Assembly: GCA_930367205.1 (NCBI GenBank)
Contig: OV884012.1
Span: 148,939,405-149,003,404 of the forward strand
Source: Acanthosoma haemorrhoidale
Taxonomy: Eukaryota; Arthropoda; Insecta; Hemiptera; Acanthosomatidae
DNA length: 64,000 nucleotides
Direction of reading: 5' to 3'
Position numbers and translations under genes: made by a program. Shown here in pieces: positions 9,420 to 21,699 of the stretch. The notes beneath the pieces are model-generated. The model had not been told where the DNA came from. It did no database searches and was given only the letters and a program-made list of their open reading frames with translations. Position 1 is the first letter of the stretch, and the number at the start of each line of letters is the position of its first letter.

Positions 9420-12400
9420 AAGAGAATGATTTATTTCAGGATTTGTAATCAACGATTTAAAATGCGAATAACGAGACCGTCTTTATTATTTTTCTTTTAT
9501 AGATTTAAATTTGAATATACATCAAAACATTAATAAAATATTTTTCGAAGGCAAACCGAAGAGGTTTCATATTTTCAGTAAATAGCTTTCTCGAGAGCAA
9601 GGGAAGTATGTAGGGTCCACACTTTAAAAAGCTCACATTTTACCCCTGCAATATTCTTTGTCACTGTTTTATTCACTCTGTGTACATATATTTCCAATAG
9701 TATACTACTTTAAATATGGTATAATGATATAATATAATATAATATAAATACAGTTTAATCTAGACTATTCTGCTGTTCAAGTGATTTTAATACTTATCCT
9801 GTTACCGTTCTCACCTTTGATATTTTTTTCAAATGCGACGAGGAAGTCATTTAATAAAGACGTATAACATAGGCATAATACCATTTGAAAAGAAAGTATA
9901 CCTAAATCACTTTATTATAATGCGAGTTAATTGTCAGCCATGAGTAAATTAGTCTGAACAAGAGTTATTCGGGAGATATGTTTAGGTAGAAGAGAGAGAG
10001 AGAGAGAGAGATATGTTATCAACATTATTCATAGATATTTATGCTATGTTGTGATATACCATGTATGTTTACGTATGTGTTACCATAAGTTCCTTCTGAC
10101 AGACGATATCGTATTCGACTGTATGAACCCAAGAATGCTTTAAACGGTCAATCTCACACAATGACCTACTGTAGGCACCCAATATAAGCCGAAACGTTGA
10201 CCATTAATTAATTTTATGGAAACCTTATTACCTTCCTAAAATAAAAATGTCTATCTGTAAAAATGTTAAGAGTTTTAATTGCTGGGATATTATAAATAAT
10301 TCATGTAAAGTAATATAAACAGGGGGGGGGAGGAGATTTTCACGAAGCAAGCCTTTCAAAACAGTGTTTTTCACTTGTTGTAAAGTTGGGTTTTTGCTGA
10401 TAGACATTTTTTTATTATAGGAGATGTCTTAGTGATAAAAATATGACAAGAACACTACGTTTTCCTTTTGGTGGAAATATTAATTTTTCATCATCCTGAA
10501 CAAAAGGAATGTTTTTTTTTTCAATCCGAGTTATATTTGAAATGTCTTATTCGTTCTTTTGTGCATTAGGTACAACTCCATTAGGCCGCTTAAGGCAAGA
10601 CATCCAAGTGCCTGATTAAGTAAGAAAACAAAAGAAAAAACATGTTCTTTGTCAGGTAGGGTATCTATCAGCCGATACTTAATGCTATTTTAGGAACTGA
10701 AAGTGAGTTCTTGGTTCTTTCTTCCAATGAAATGGACTCAATGGGAAGCCCTTACCTCCCACCAAGTGTCTTTTTATGGCACTTTTACGATTTCCAGGGG
10801 CTCCAGCTCCAGAATAAGAAGTGCAGGTCTAGTTTCAACCGCCGTCGGGAGATTTCTCCAGCTCACTCACCCATTCGAGTGTGGATCGTTCCTAAAGCCC
10901 TTATCGATCGCTAAAGGCCTTATAGGGATCCGAACCTTTCTTAGCAGTATATTGTTTACCATAGAATAAGTTAAATAAAACAATTTTACTAAAAAGTAAT
11001 AATTAAACTTTACCTTTTGGTTAGTGCCGGTCGTGGATTGATAATGATTAAATAAACACTTAGCAACTTAGAAAAATGCATGACATACAGCTAATTGATC
11101 AGTGGCTATGAAAAGATCAATAATTGTGACCGATTGTGGAATGTTATAGTGAAAAAACAGATTTATAATCTATCCATAACCGATGTACTGATACCTCATA
11201 GATCTGATAGACAATATAAAGCCATTGTATAATTTTGAACAGTCTCTAGGTTTTAAATAAGCATGCAAACTATAGGAAGCAGAATTTGAAGCAAAAATAT
11301 CAGCAAATGATTTTAATAGGAGCCAAGGTCTTGTGTACGACCGACTATTTTATCGAATATTAATTGTGTAAACGATTAAGAATAAACTACAAGTTTAAAG
11401 AAATACTCATTGCTCTCTCCAAAATATTATTTATTACTAAAAACATTTTCGACAGCTCAACGCTGCTTCTTGAGTCACTAGCTAAAGATCTAACTTCAAA
11501 AATCAAACTTCTGAAATATAACCTAACCCCTCGTTCTGCTGATAAGGTTACTATAACCGTCTTATTGTTTAAATAAGTTTATGTGATTTTGAAATTTGAA
11601 GCCAAATAGTTAAGTAAAGGTCTTTCGGCTGCTCTCAGCTAACGTTTTTAATAGCAAATAATATTTGAGTTACCAAAGAATGTTCATTTAAACTTGTGGT
11701 TTATTATCAATCGTTATCATAATTGTATATTTGAGAAATGTATATGATCTTGGAAGACTTTAGCTTGTATCATAGATATTTTTTCTTCAAATTATACATT
11801 TTCTAATTCATTTACTTGTTTATGTAAAAAATGTACATTGGTCGTTTATCTCGATCAAATGCATTACTTATTAATTTTCCTTTTTTATGGTAAAACTAGA
11901 AAATCTGTGATCTCTTAAAAATGTAGTGTAACGTTGTTGCACAACTAGAGGGAAGAAAAATCATAGGAAAACAAGAAAGAAAAAAAAATGTACTCCACTG
12001 ATTATTGATCGACTTAGGATGGAAATAGTAAATTGTTTTCTTTTAAATTAAAAAAAAATATATCATAGTTAGCTACGAATGGAAGGGTAATATTTACTAA
12101 CAGACAAATAGCTCAGCAATGTTATACCGATGTGTGAGCATTATAATTTTATTTTATCAATATTTATGCGTAGGAACATTAGTACAATGCACATAATGCA
12201 ATTTAATAAGACTTGGTACTAACATGGTATTGGTTATATTAGCATAATGGCTTGCTTGCTTCATGAACCGCTTAACTAGACAATTCCCGTCAACGTAGCG
12301 ATTAATATCGAGACGTTCAATACGACAACTTGATAATTACCAGATAATGTCACTAAACAATTTAACGATATCTAAAATTAACTGAAACCGATCACTGTCA

Positions 12401-13267
12401 CAAGATTCAAAAGTCTTTAAAATCACTCGAGATCTGTTTATAGACGAATATTTACTTAATTGACTCTCATTTTAATTATAAAATCAATCTCTTTAGTAAT
12501 TTAAACTAAATACTTTATTGAATGTATGTCAATTTTTTGGAGATTTGATCAGATCATACCACCTCCATATTACTAAATTAATTAACTCCTGATTAAAAAG
12601 TATAATTGAAATTTTTAATTTTAAATATCTATTCAAGGTAATGTAATAACCATCTTATTTGAGGAAGGGGGGGGGGTGTGAAACAGTCTTAGCCAAAAGC
12701 TATTTCACATCGCTTCACAAGCCTTAATTTTTAAACATTTGTCAAATAAAACATAAAAACATTGTGTTTATTTTTATACTTTGGAATTTTTCCTACTTTG
12801 TTTAATAAATCCCTTTATTGTGCTCAAATTATTTATTCATTCATTTCCGTTTCAGAGGTAGCCAGTTAAAATTTGCGTACATCTGCGTAGATAACAGCTA
12901 AAATTATTGTCAATGACAAGAATTAAATCATTCAGTAAGTAGTAGATTTTATTTTATTAGTTACCTTTATTTTTATTGCCATTGCAGAAATTGTTGAAAA
13001 TATGAAAATGAAACGAATAAAAAGTGTGAATAAAGAGAATTTTTACAGCCGTAAGATGATCTGGCTATGGGCTTGGTGATTTTCTTAGATAGTTATTGTA
13101 TTATTGTTGTTTTCAGACAAAAATACTTTATTTTATTTTTTAAACATTCTCAGTCCTTGAAAATTGCTATTTAACAATAAAAAAAATATATAAAAAGCTT
13201 AATACTTACCAAACAACGGCCATTGAAATTGTTTTTAATGTGTACTTAAATAATGGGAAAAATTATG
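9420..13267. other. Long stretch without a recognised gene
   Basis: AT-rich DNA with an (AG)n microsatellite at about 9991-10010, an (ATAAT)-like run at 9720-9750, and G runs at 10322-10329 and 12666-12675. A moderately GC-rich block at 10.69-10.93 kb has overlapping ORFs of 88 and 67 residues with no motif I know. Nothing else can be supported. Confidence 0.4.
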
Positions 13268-13337
13268 AGCCTGAGGATCTATAATTGTATATAACTATTT
13301 GTGACTTTAAAGGGGCTAGGAAGGAAAAAAAAGAGTT
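13268..13337 (+). mobile_element. LINE family C, 3' terminal fragment
   Basis: It matches the last 70 bases of family C (CCTGAGGATCTATAATTGTA, then AAAGGGGCTAGGAAGG and an A-rich tail). It is non-coding. Confidence 0.55.
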
Positions 13338-13571
13338 TAATTTTAAATCGCTTCCAAGCAGTGAATTGAGAAAGCTTTAATACCAAAAAGTTCCAATTAC
13401 TTATCAGGTATAAGGCTGATATTTTCTTCTTTAATAATTTTTCAAAAATTTCCGGCCGTTAACGAAAAAATATAAAGTCGGCCTAAAGAATACCGTTACA
13501 ATTTCAAAATCTCATTCTCCATAGGAAGATGGGAATTCGGTGGTTGAATTGGGCAGATTTTCCGGGCTTCC

Positions 13572-13715
13572 AGATTCCATGAATGTATATTGCAAATACA
13601 GTATGAATGAGAAAGTGAATGCGGCATTGTAAACACGCTAAGAATTGTATCTTTTGTGACAATTACCCATTTACTTAGAGCAGATTGTAATTTTCTTTAA
13701 ATGAAATTTCTTACA
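13572..13715 (+). mobile_element. LINE family D, diverged 3' fragment
   Basis: It shares AGTATGAATGAG, the spaced TTGTAAA block and GCAGATTGTAATTTT with the family D 3' end. It is more diverged than the copies at 28-31 kb. Confidence 0.45.
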
Positions 13716-13719
13716 AATT

Positions 13720-15160
13720 ATTGTACCATCGCAGATCATACAGATGTACAAGATCACTGCATCCCTTTGAAAGTATAACCTTTCCCTTATAACTCTGCAA
13801 AATTACATTTTCCCGTTAATATTTTCCACTTATTCCTATAGGTTTGACAGCACTTTTATGAGTAGGCCTATTTTTCATAGCCACGCCTTAATAAAACTAA
13901 CAAATAGGCCGAGCAATAAGACATTAATGATTAATATTACCCCTATTACAAAAGGAGCGAGAGAGGGCAGATGGTGGCTGGGCAGGGACAGTGATGGAAC
14001 ATGGCGTGAGATAGGAAGAAAACATCTATCATAGACAGTCAGGTAGTTATGGCACATGTCGATGCACTATCGGCCAATGATGATTAACTGACCACTAAAG
14101 ACCTTATTTATAATTAACTAAGTTTCAAGTCCATATATTATAATAACTGTACCCCTGGCGGGCACACTAAAAAAATAAATAATAATGACAGTGCTAGTCT
14201 TTAGTCTTGGATTTTGTTTTAGTCGACAACTAACAAACCAGGATAAACATCTATAACAATATAATAATATATAATATAATATAACAATATAATAATATTA
14301 GTTCATCCAAATAATACTAACCAAAATAAATGCATTCCCTTAGCACAATTGATTAAATACATTTAATCGTATATCGTAACCGCTCACAATCAGTTTTTTG
14401 ACGAAAAAATATTGTTTATAACTAAAATATTTACTACTCCTTAAACGGCTCTAACAGCATTGAATGCTTTATTATTGGTTATTTTAATTGAATTTGATTT
14501 TTTTTCGTTTACCGCTTCTAATGTGTACAAATATGTCCTCACTGCCATCAACAGCTCCACAATGCAAATAAACATACGTTACTTCTTGGCTTTTGTTGTA
14601 TCATTTACTTCTCTTTACAGATATACTGGATATCTGTACTATAAATTTATGTAAGAACTATAAATCTTACATAGCGTCTAAAATGAGACCGGAGAGATTT
14701 TAAAATTTAGCTAAGCGGATCTGATTATTTTGATGATATTTTCCCCATGATCAATAAATGTGGCCATTTAGCTTAGTGGAGTGTACTTTCAAATTTAGGA
14801 TTGTTTGAAAGTTGAAACTCTCCCTTCAACCTTGCATTAAGTTATATTACACCAACAAGAAACCATGTGGTTATATTTTGATATCTTGTGGATATTTTGG
14901 TCAAATGTCCATATATACTCCAATGAATACCCAGGAGAGAGCAGCTCATCCCCAGTTGCCTACACAACGAGATGAATGAACAGTTCAATTTGACCCTATC
15001 AATTACATACTGCTATAAAACTCCTTTTGCATTGTTGACTTAATGACATTTGACTCATACATTGACCAATCCTTTATTGGATTATGTAGCCTAAACGTAT
15101 GCGTTTTATTCACTATTATTTATATATTTCAATGATAATCTTCCAAGAAAGCTACGATTC
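13720..15160. other. Stretch without a recognised gene
   Basis: AT-rich with an (ATAATATAATAT)-type low-complexity run at about 14263-14300. No supported gene. Confidence 0.4.
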
Positions 15161-15238
15161 GCGGCCGTTTTAGACACTTATGCAGAAAAATAGTGCGAAT
15201 GTGGGAGAAATCTATTCGCTGCATCAAAATACGGCCGC
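15161..15238. repeat. Imperfect palindrome, three nested arm pairs
   Basis: GCGGCCGT at 15161 pairs with ACGGCCGC ending at 15238. Inside these, ATGCAG pairs with CTGCAT and GCGAAT pairs with ATTCGC, all in the right order for one hairpin. It could be a small fold-back element or a cruciform-forming site; no function is implied. Confidence 0.5.
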
Positions 15239-15563
15239 TCTTTGATGCATCGACTTCAATGTTGAGAATACCAGCCAACACAGTCTACTTCGATCAGGAT
15301 ACCCTTCAGTAGTCGAAGATGATGAATTGCCCTAGAGTGTACGCAAGTATTCGAATGTGACCACCCGAGGATTAGAGTACTTTTGTGGAGCTTCAATTCC
15401 GCTGTAAGTATAAAATCTAATTTAAAAAAATATATAGTTTTATGAGGAAGAGCTTTTGAATAACCTAGTATTAAGTAAAACAAAAGTATGTGGGTATACA
15501 CAATAAAACAAATCAAGCTTTTTCACCACATGTACCACAATTGTGTCACACTTTGATGATAAC

Positions 15564-16095
15564 AAATTATATTTTTATTTCCTGTAGCTTCGCTACATTA
15601 TATACAGGTTTTGTTATTTTATATAATGAATAAACAAGTATAATGATACAAATTATACGTAACCGGACTGTACTGACTAATATAGGTAATTGGGGCTCAC
15701 CTTTTTGATCAACCTTACATACTAATTCTTAGCCTAATTTTTCCTTGACAGTCTGTTCCCATCGATGTGGAAGGGGTGTTGGGGTTGTCAGGTGCTGCAA
15801 CGAGTCAAAAAACTTGATGTGTCTCCGGCGAATGAACTCACCCACCGACGGCACACCAAGCAACGGGTGCTGGTTCTTTGACCTCTTGAGAAAGGTATGT
15901 CGGACCACTTTTCGCATGATCCCATTCTGGAAATGTTGGAGACATTTAGCTGTTTCGTCAATCAAGTGGGTAAATAGTAGGGCACCGTAGAGCTGGCCAG
16001 AGGACACATTTATAGATCATCAGTTTGAGACGAAGCGACAGGTTGTGTGAAGTCAGCCAGTGCGAAAGCGGTAGTTGTTAAAAGTATTTGAAAAG
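15564..16095 (-). mobile_element. LINE family C (Jockey-type), ORF2 C-terminus and 3' UTR
   Basis: On the minus strand, about 93 codons (16007 down to 15729) carry the Jockey-type C-terminal layout: LYGALLF, then LQHFQNGIMRKVVRHT, then LLGVPSVGEFIRRRHIKFF, ending EKLG and a stop. Upstream, in another frame, SLRLKLMIYK is visible, so a frameshift separates the two parts. The 3' UTR holds the TGTAGC hairpin typical of this family (15583-15597). Truncated and inactive. Confidence 0.75.
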
Positions 16096-16099
16096 ACAA

Positions 16100-17141
16100 C
16101 ATTATTATAATTTAAGCACCAAGGAGGTGACAACCAAAAACGTTACCATAGCAGCCAATGAATTGTTGAAGTTCCGGTCGTGTATAATATTGTACTGTTA
16201 GCTTCCAGCAGTTAACAAATCCAAATCAATCTGTTCGTATTATTTATAAAATCTCTCCACAGTTAATTACTCTCAGGGTTGAAAGATGGCAAGAAAATAA
16301 TAACTTTAAAATTAACGTTTTGTAAAATTTGAGGTAAGGATAGTAAAAGCATATGCCGTCGTTTGATCTCTCACAGCGACATCATTTTTCTTGACAAAGG
16401 GAAATCTAGAAAAGAGAAAATGCAATCCTTGAAATAAAGGACTCCTTCAAGACATGAAACTTCGAATAAAATGGCTCATCATTGAATCTGTGGACCAAAT
16501 CGAACAAACATTATCAAGTCAAATAAAAAAAATGTAATGCCGAAAATAAAAATTACATAAACAAACTAAAGAATAGAAAATTGGATGGCTTACGATTTGG
16601 TGTGAAGATTAAACAATCAGGGTCCTGTTTTCACATCATTACATTCCTAATTATATTGAATTAACATATTATGAAACTTAATGACATTAGATTTAATTTC
16701 CAGAGCATGTGAGCGGTGACAAATCCTCAACGGGGACCAATAATGTACATTAACCGCAGCGAGGTCATTATTTATGCCACAGAACTTAATGAAAATTCAA
16801 CAAATTTTAATGACAAAAAATAAATTTTCCAACGAATTACAAATTCCAGTTATTCCCGTTCCTCTAACGAGGAATCCACTTCTTTTTTTTTTTACGTCGG
16901 TTTTATGTTGAACGGGAAATTATTATCGCAGGACGGACGTGTATTAAAAAGGGCAGTTAACCAATATAAAATATGTATTTATGTAATGGAACGCCACGAT
17001 ATATTTTCGTGAAGCTGCTTATGTTAACAGAAAAATTGCTTCAGATTTCTAGTGTACACGTGGGAAGAATAGGCCTTACGATAACGCACTATCACGGCAA
17101 AGGATCGAAATATCAGCATATCACCCAACAGTTTTCCATTC
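16100..17141. other. Stretch without a recognised gene
   Basis: No gene or repeat family was recognised. T runs occur near 16881-16892. Confidence 0.35.
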
Positions 17142-17490
17142 CTTTTTTTTTTTTTGGAAATGTGATAATAAATACCTTATTGGAAAGATTATAATATTGT
17201 CTCATCATCTCAAATTTGTCTGAGTTAGTGAACACTTGTAACAAGAGGAGGTTTACGTTCAAATGCAAAAACTCAAACCAAATGGAATGACGTTTCCTGT
17301 ATGGCGCTGCCCCCATCCATTGTTGAGTCCCAATGTTCCTGGAGTCATCGTCCACATAGTCCGACCGTCTTAACTCCTCCGGCATGTATGTACGGCTTCG
17401 GGATCATGTCACCACTCATCCTACATGGTCAGCCCATCTGAGCCTTAGAGTTCCATAACTGTCCAATGAGGATACAAAGAAGACCTGGGA
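17142..17490 (-). pseudogene. Non-LTR retrotransposon C-terminal remnant
   Basis: On the minus strand a poly-A tail (T run 17143-17155) is preceded by frames reading TLRLRWADHV and LRRSDYVDDDSRNIGTQQWM. This resembles the RLRWxGHVxRM...GRPxxRWxDxVxxDLRxLG tail found at the C-terminus of many RTE-like and related non-LTR polymerases. Frames are broken. Clade assignment is tentative. Confidence 0.45.
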
Positions 17491-17494
17491 AAAT

Positions 17495-19188
17495 TATTTG
17501 TTTTTCATTGGTTTAATTCACTGCTACTCAAAGCACAATACAGAGAGTCCAAGGATAGGATCTGCTAACAGGTACGTTGAGAAGGTCTTCCGTTTGTCAC
17601 TATGTGCTCTACAATAGCAGCTACACAAATTATTTTAAGTTACATTCAACAACAGCCAGTACATTTGTATATATTAATGCATTTATTCCTGAGTTTTAAG
17701 CTTTTTCAATTCAATTCTTTCTAGTTCAAAATAGTCTCTAAGCTATTTATGAGTTAACGTTATGATTTTTTCCGATGCTCAAGGACACATACAGACCGGG
17801 AATTAAAAAATAAATGAAAGTAAAAAAAATAAAGGTTTGGGATCTAATACATTTTTATGTTTAGTGTTCATACCTTGAGTTACTCCTATTAAAAAAAAAT
17901 AATTAATTTAATCGATCCTCGTTTCTTTCGCCAAGAGGCAAATATCATTAACAAACTCAGTCAGGCAGACTTCAATTCAATGAGAATCTTTCTACATTCA
18001 AAAATCCTGGCTAGAATTCGGCTGGGGATAAAAATGAATGTTGTTTGAACAAATTAGATTCCGGCGCCGTTGGCAAACAAATTTTCGATTATGGACAAAG
18101 GTCATCAATCCCTTGGCACCTTAAAGAATGATAAATTATTTTCAATTAATGTCAGAATAAGTTTGCAAATGGAGCCTTCTAAAACAATCAGTCATTGACA
18201 AAACAAATCGTGATCGTGCCTACAGGGGATTAATTAAATATAAAGTTCGATGACTGGAGAAATAAAGGAGCCTTTGTGAGCGAGTGGAGAAAGATACTGG
18301 CCTGCCTTTATGAATGAAGTGAATTACAATGATAATTACAAGCGGGATATGTGGAGAGTGATGAACCCCAGCCAGTGAGCACTGTTTCTTATTAGTTGTG
18401 TTTTATTATTTGTAGCGAGGAGCTGGGTATGTATGTGAACTCGGGGCACAATGGGAGCTGAGACGTACGCAATATAGTTTACCATTATCCTGGCTAGACA
18501 ATACCAGGCTACGAGCCTTCTATTAAATAATCCGTCCTGGCCTCTGCTACATTGTGTCCTATTTCTCATTATGCCCACAGCTAAATTATAAAGGTTTCGA
18601 CGCCTTTAACATTAGTCTCGGGCTTGGAAGAGTGTGACAATGTCCGGGCAGGGCTTGCAAATACAATGGCAACCGTAACTATTATGGTGACGCCTAAAAT
18701 GGACGTGGTATACGAGGTAGGTCCGAGGCGGGGGTGACTACAATAAAATTGATTTCCTGACGGCTCGGCCAATCACAAAGCCCTGTTTTTTCTTATGCAC
18801 TTATTTATGTTTTGCCTTAATGTCACCTTTGCTATTGTCAATGTTAGGTTGTGGTAGATACTGGTCCAGGTTCTTGTGTAGGCTTAAAAGTGTTGACAGT
18901 TCCTCAACTTACATAGTCACACGAAACGTACTACTTGTAAATCCAAGGAACTGTAGTATCGCCATTTTTTTTACCACCAAGTTTAATTGCATTGGCAAGT
19001 CAGACACAACATTAACAACCTTCTGAGCGATTTGGAATTTATTGGCTGTAGAACGCGCTTGTGAATATTTTACAAATAACTTGTGGGAAGACAAAACTAG
19101 CATGCTATATCTTTAATAATATTTTTTTCTTTTCGTAGACTATAAACGTTAAACGATGAATTACATCAGGTATGAACTAAATTATATA
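17495..19188. other. Stretch without a recognised gene
   Basis: The base composition is less AT-rich at 18.3-18.8 kb, where short ORFs occur on both strands without recognisable motifs. This could be conserved non-coding host DNA, but I cannot show it. Confidence 0.35.
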
Positions 19189-19760
19189 TATTCTTCTGGC
19201 CAGCTCTTCTGTACGGTGCCCCGCTATTTACCCACTTGACTGACAATACAGCCAAATGTCTCATACACTTCCATAATGGAATCATGCGAAAAGTGGTCCG
19301 ACATACCTCTTTCGAGAGGTTGAAGAACGCTGACCTGCACCCGTTGCTTGGTGTGCCGTCAGTGGGTGAGTTCATCCACCGGAGACACATAAGTTTTTTG
19401 ACTCTTTGCAGCACCTGACAAACCCAGTGTTTAACACTATGACCCCACCACCCCTCCCGCATCGATGGCAACAGACTGTCGGGGAAAAATTAGGATAAAA
19501 ATTAGTATGTAAGTTAGTTTTAAGGTTGATCAAAAAGGTGAGCCCCATCACCTTTACTAGTCAGTTTAGTCCAGTCACGTATAATGTATATCATTATACT
19601 TGTTTATTCATTATATAATTTCTATAAAATAACAAAACCTGTATATAATGTAGTGATGCTACAGGAAATACAAAATAATTTGTAAATAGATTCACCTGAG
19701 GATTTATAATTATATATAATTATCTGGAAATTTTAAGGGACTATGAAAAAAAAAAAAAAA
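19189..19760 (+). mobile_element. LINE family C (Jockey-type), ORF2 C-terminus and 3' UTR
   Basis: The insertion is flanked by AATTATATA (19180-19188 and 19760-19768), a likely target duplication that overlaps the poly-A tail. Coding remnants read DNTAKCLIHFHNGIMRKVV, LHPLLGVPSVGEFIHRRHI and, after a frameshift, HPLPHRW-like residues and a stop. The 3' UTR has the hairpin TGTAGT-GAT-GCTACA at 19649-19663 and a 15-base A tail. Confidence 0.75.
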
Positions 19761-19769
19761 ATTATATAA

Positions 19770-20980
19770 ATATATTTTTTTTGATTGAATTGAAGTAAAA
19801 ACAATTCTTTGTTTTCATATAAATTTCTAAGCATTCAGTTTAAATAGCAAATTGTTCTAGCAATATAGTTTTTTTTATAATTTAAACGGTTAATATTGTT
19901 CTCATCTTAATTCCACACAGAATATAATTAGGACAAAAAAAAAATGGTCAACTCTTGAAAAAAGAAACTTATGACAATAATTAGAAAAGTTAAAGTATTC
20001 AATGCTTGCACTTTTTACAACACAAACTATCTCAAGAGTAACTTACTGTTACTACTGCTCGTATTATTTAAATATTCATGAGGGCTTTTATGACAGGAAT
20101 AAATCTATTATAAATTTTAATAAGTAGTCTTGGTTTTTTGAAATAAGCATCATTCATGTGGACTATTGGAGATCTTCATAGAAACGGCCCGATAAATCTC
20201 ATGGGTTTGTTTTGTAAAATGTTTAATATAATACATGATAATAATGACAACCTATCTGGTATAATTGGACAAGTATGAAATAAGATAGGTCTTGAACGAA
20301 CAATAAATAAACTTTTTATTTCCTAGTTTTAAACCAGACCTATTAACGAAAACAATGTTTGTGATGAGCCTATTGTTTCATCATGCTGATTGCTTATGTG
20401 CATATCGAAAGTGAATTCAGTATCTAAGTAAACACCAATAAATATAATGTATGTTTTGAATGTAAATAATTCCGAGGAACTAAAATAAAACGATGCTGGG
20501 TAACCAAAAAAATAACTGGAGAATTTTAGTAGAAGAATTATAATAAAAGCCCTGGGATTCAACAGAAAAAAATATTCATACAGTTGACATTGCATCATCG
20601 AGTTCTTCTTGGCATCTTCAAGACCAGAAAAAGGCTTTTTTACACTACCTAGCACAATTAAAACTCAATCTTTCAACACAATATGCAATTCTAATGATAT
20701 TATTACTGAACTTCAACAATAACACACACTTCTTGGCTAGTTAATCTAAACCTTTGAGGCACCGTAGTGTTGGAAAGCTGAAAAGGGTTAGTCTGTTCAA
20801 ATAATAGTATCCCAAGCTTTCCCTGTTCCAAGTGGTGAGCCAAGGTGGAGGAGGAGTGGGGAAACCACTAAACTGTTAAACTTTTTTCAGTTTCTGGCCT
20901 GTAACAGTTTAAACAGCGCACCCTAGCGTAAATATTATTCTATATGAATTAAATAACATTAAATTTTAGGTAAAATGAGT
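19770..20980. other. Stretch without a recognised gene
   Basis: AT-rich, no feature supported. A minus-strand ORF at 20329-20655 has no recognisable domain. Confidence 0.35.
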
Positions 20981-21163
20981 ATCTCAAACGTTGAATTTCG
21001 TTGGGAGAAAAGTCAAAATTGACAGTCAAAAAACGATTGATTCTCTTTAAAAAAAACTATAGTCATTTTCAATCGATTTTAACTTTAGCTAATGAAACAA
21101 ACCATTAAATAAAACTTTCACTTTTTTTTTTTCTTTTGCCAAATCAAATCCAACGTTTGAGGT
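20981..21163. mobile_element. Candidate MITE
   Basis: About 180 bp of AT-rich non-coding DNA is bounded by inverted CTCAAACGTTG (20983-20993) and CAACGTTTGAG (21151-21161). The match extends inward imperfectly (ATTT, TT, AAAG in the same order). Target duplication is not clear. It could be a coincidental inverted repeat. Confidence 0.4.
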
Positions 21164-21532
21164 GGTTTATTGGTATTAATTATATATAAAATTATTTTTA
21201 TCAGCCGTGGGAAAAAACGAACACAAAATCTTGTACTATATAACTTTTTCCCCCATAATATTAAGTGGAACCTATAGTGCTGAGAATATTTTATTAATTG
21301 TTTTTTTTCCGGCGTTGCATCATATCATTTCTATAAAGGTTTGATTGTAGATGAAAGTATTTGGGAACCTACCAAGAATAAATATATTAGTATTAACATT
21401 TTAGAATTTATAAACTGATAGTATCCTAGATTCCAATATTATATTATTATACAAACCTAAACCTAATTATAGCCAAACTTAAATATATACAAACAGAATG
21501 AACTATGTTAAAAAGTGAAGTTACTACGTCAA

Positions 21533-21684
21533 CAGGCGGGGATACTTACCACTATTGAACATTCAATGTAATTAATTAATTACATTTTAATTGATAATTA
21601 AAAATAATTTGTAAACAGATTCTCCTGAGGATCTATAATTATATGTAATTGTCTGTAAATTTGGAGGGGCTATGAAAGAAAAAA
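21533..21684 (+). mobile_element. LINE family C, 3' end with a 15-bp target duplication
   Basis: AAGTTACTACGTCAA occurs at 21518-21532 and 21685-21699 and encloses the family C 3' terminus (CTCCTGAGGATCTATAATTA, then GGAGGGGCTATG and an A-rich tail). The first 60 bases inside the duplication are not found in the other copies. Confidence 0.7.
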
Positions 21685-21699
21685 AAGTTACTACGTCAA

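Noticed and set aside
10180..10210. GCCGAAACGTTG motif similar to one near the ends of some Penelope-like elements
   Set aside because: Only a short match, with no polymerase or terminal repeat nearby.
10703..10969. Overlapping ORFs of 88 and 67 residues in a GC-richer block
   Set aside because: Two frames are open at once and neither shows a recognisable domain; likely composition-driven.
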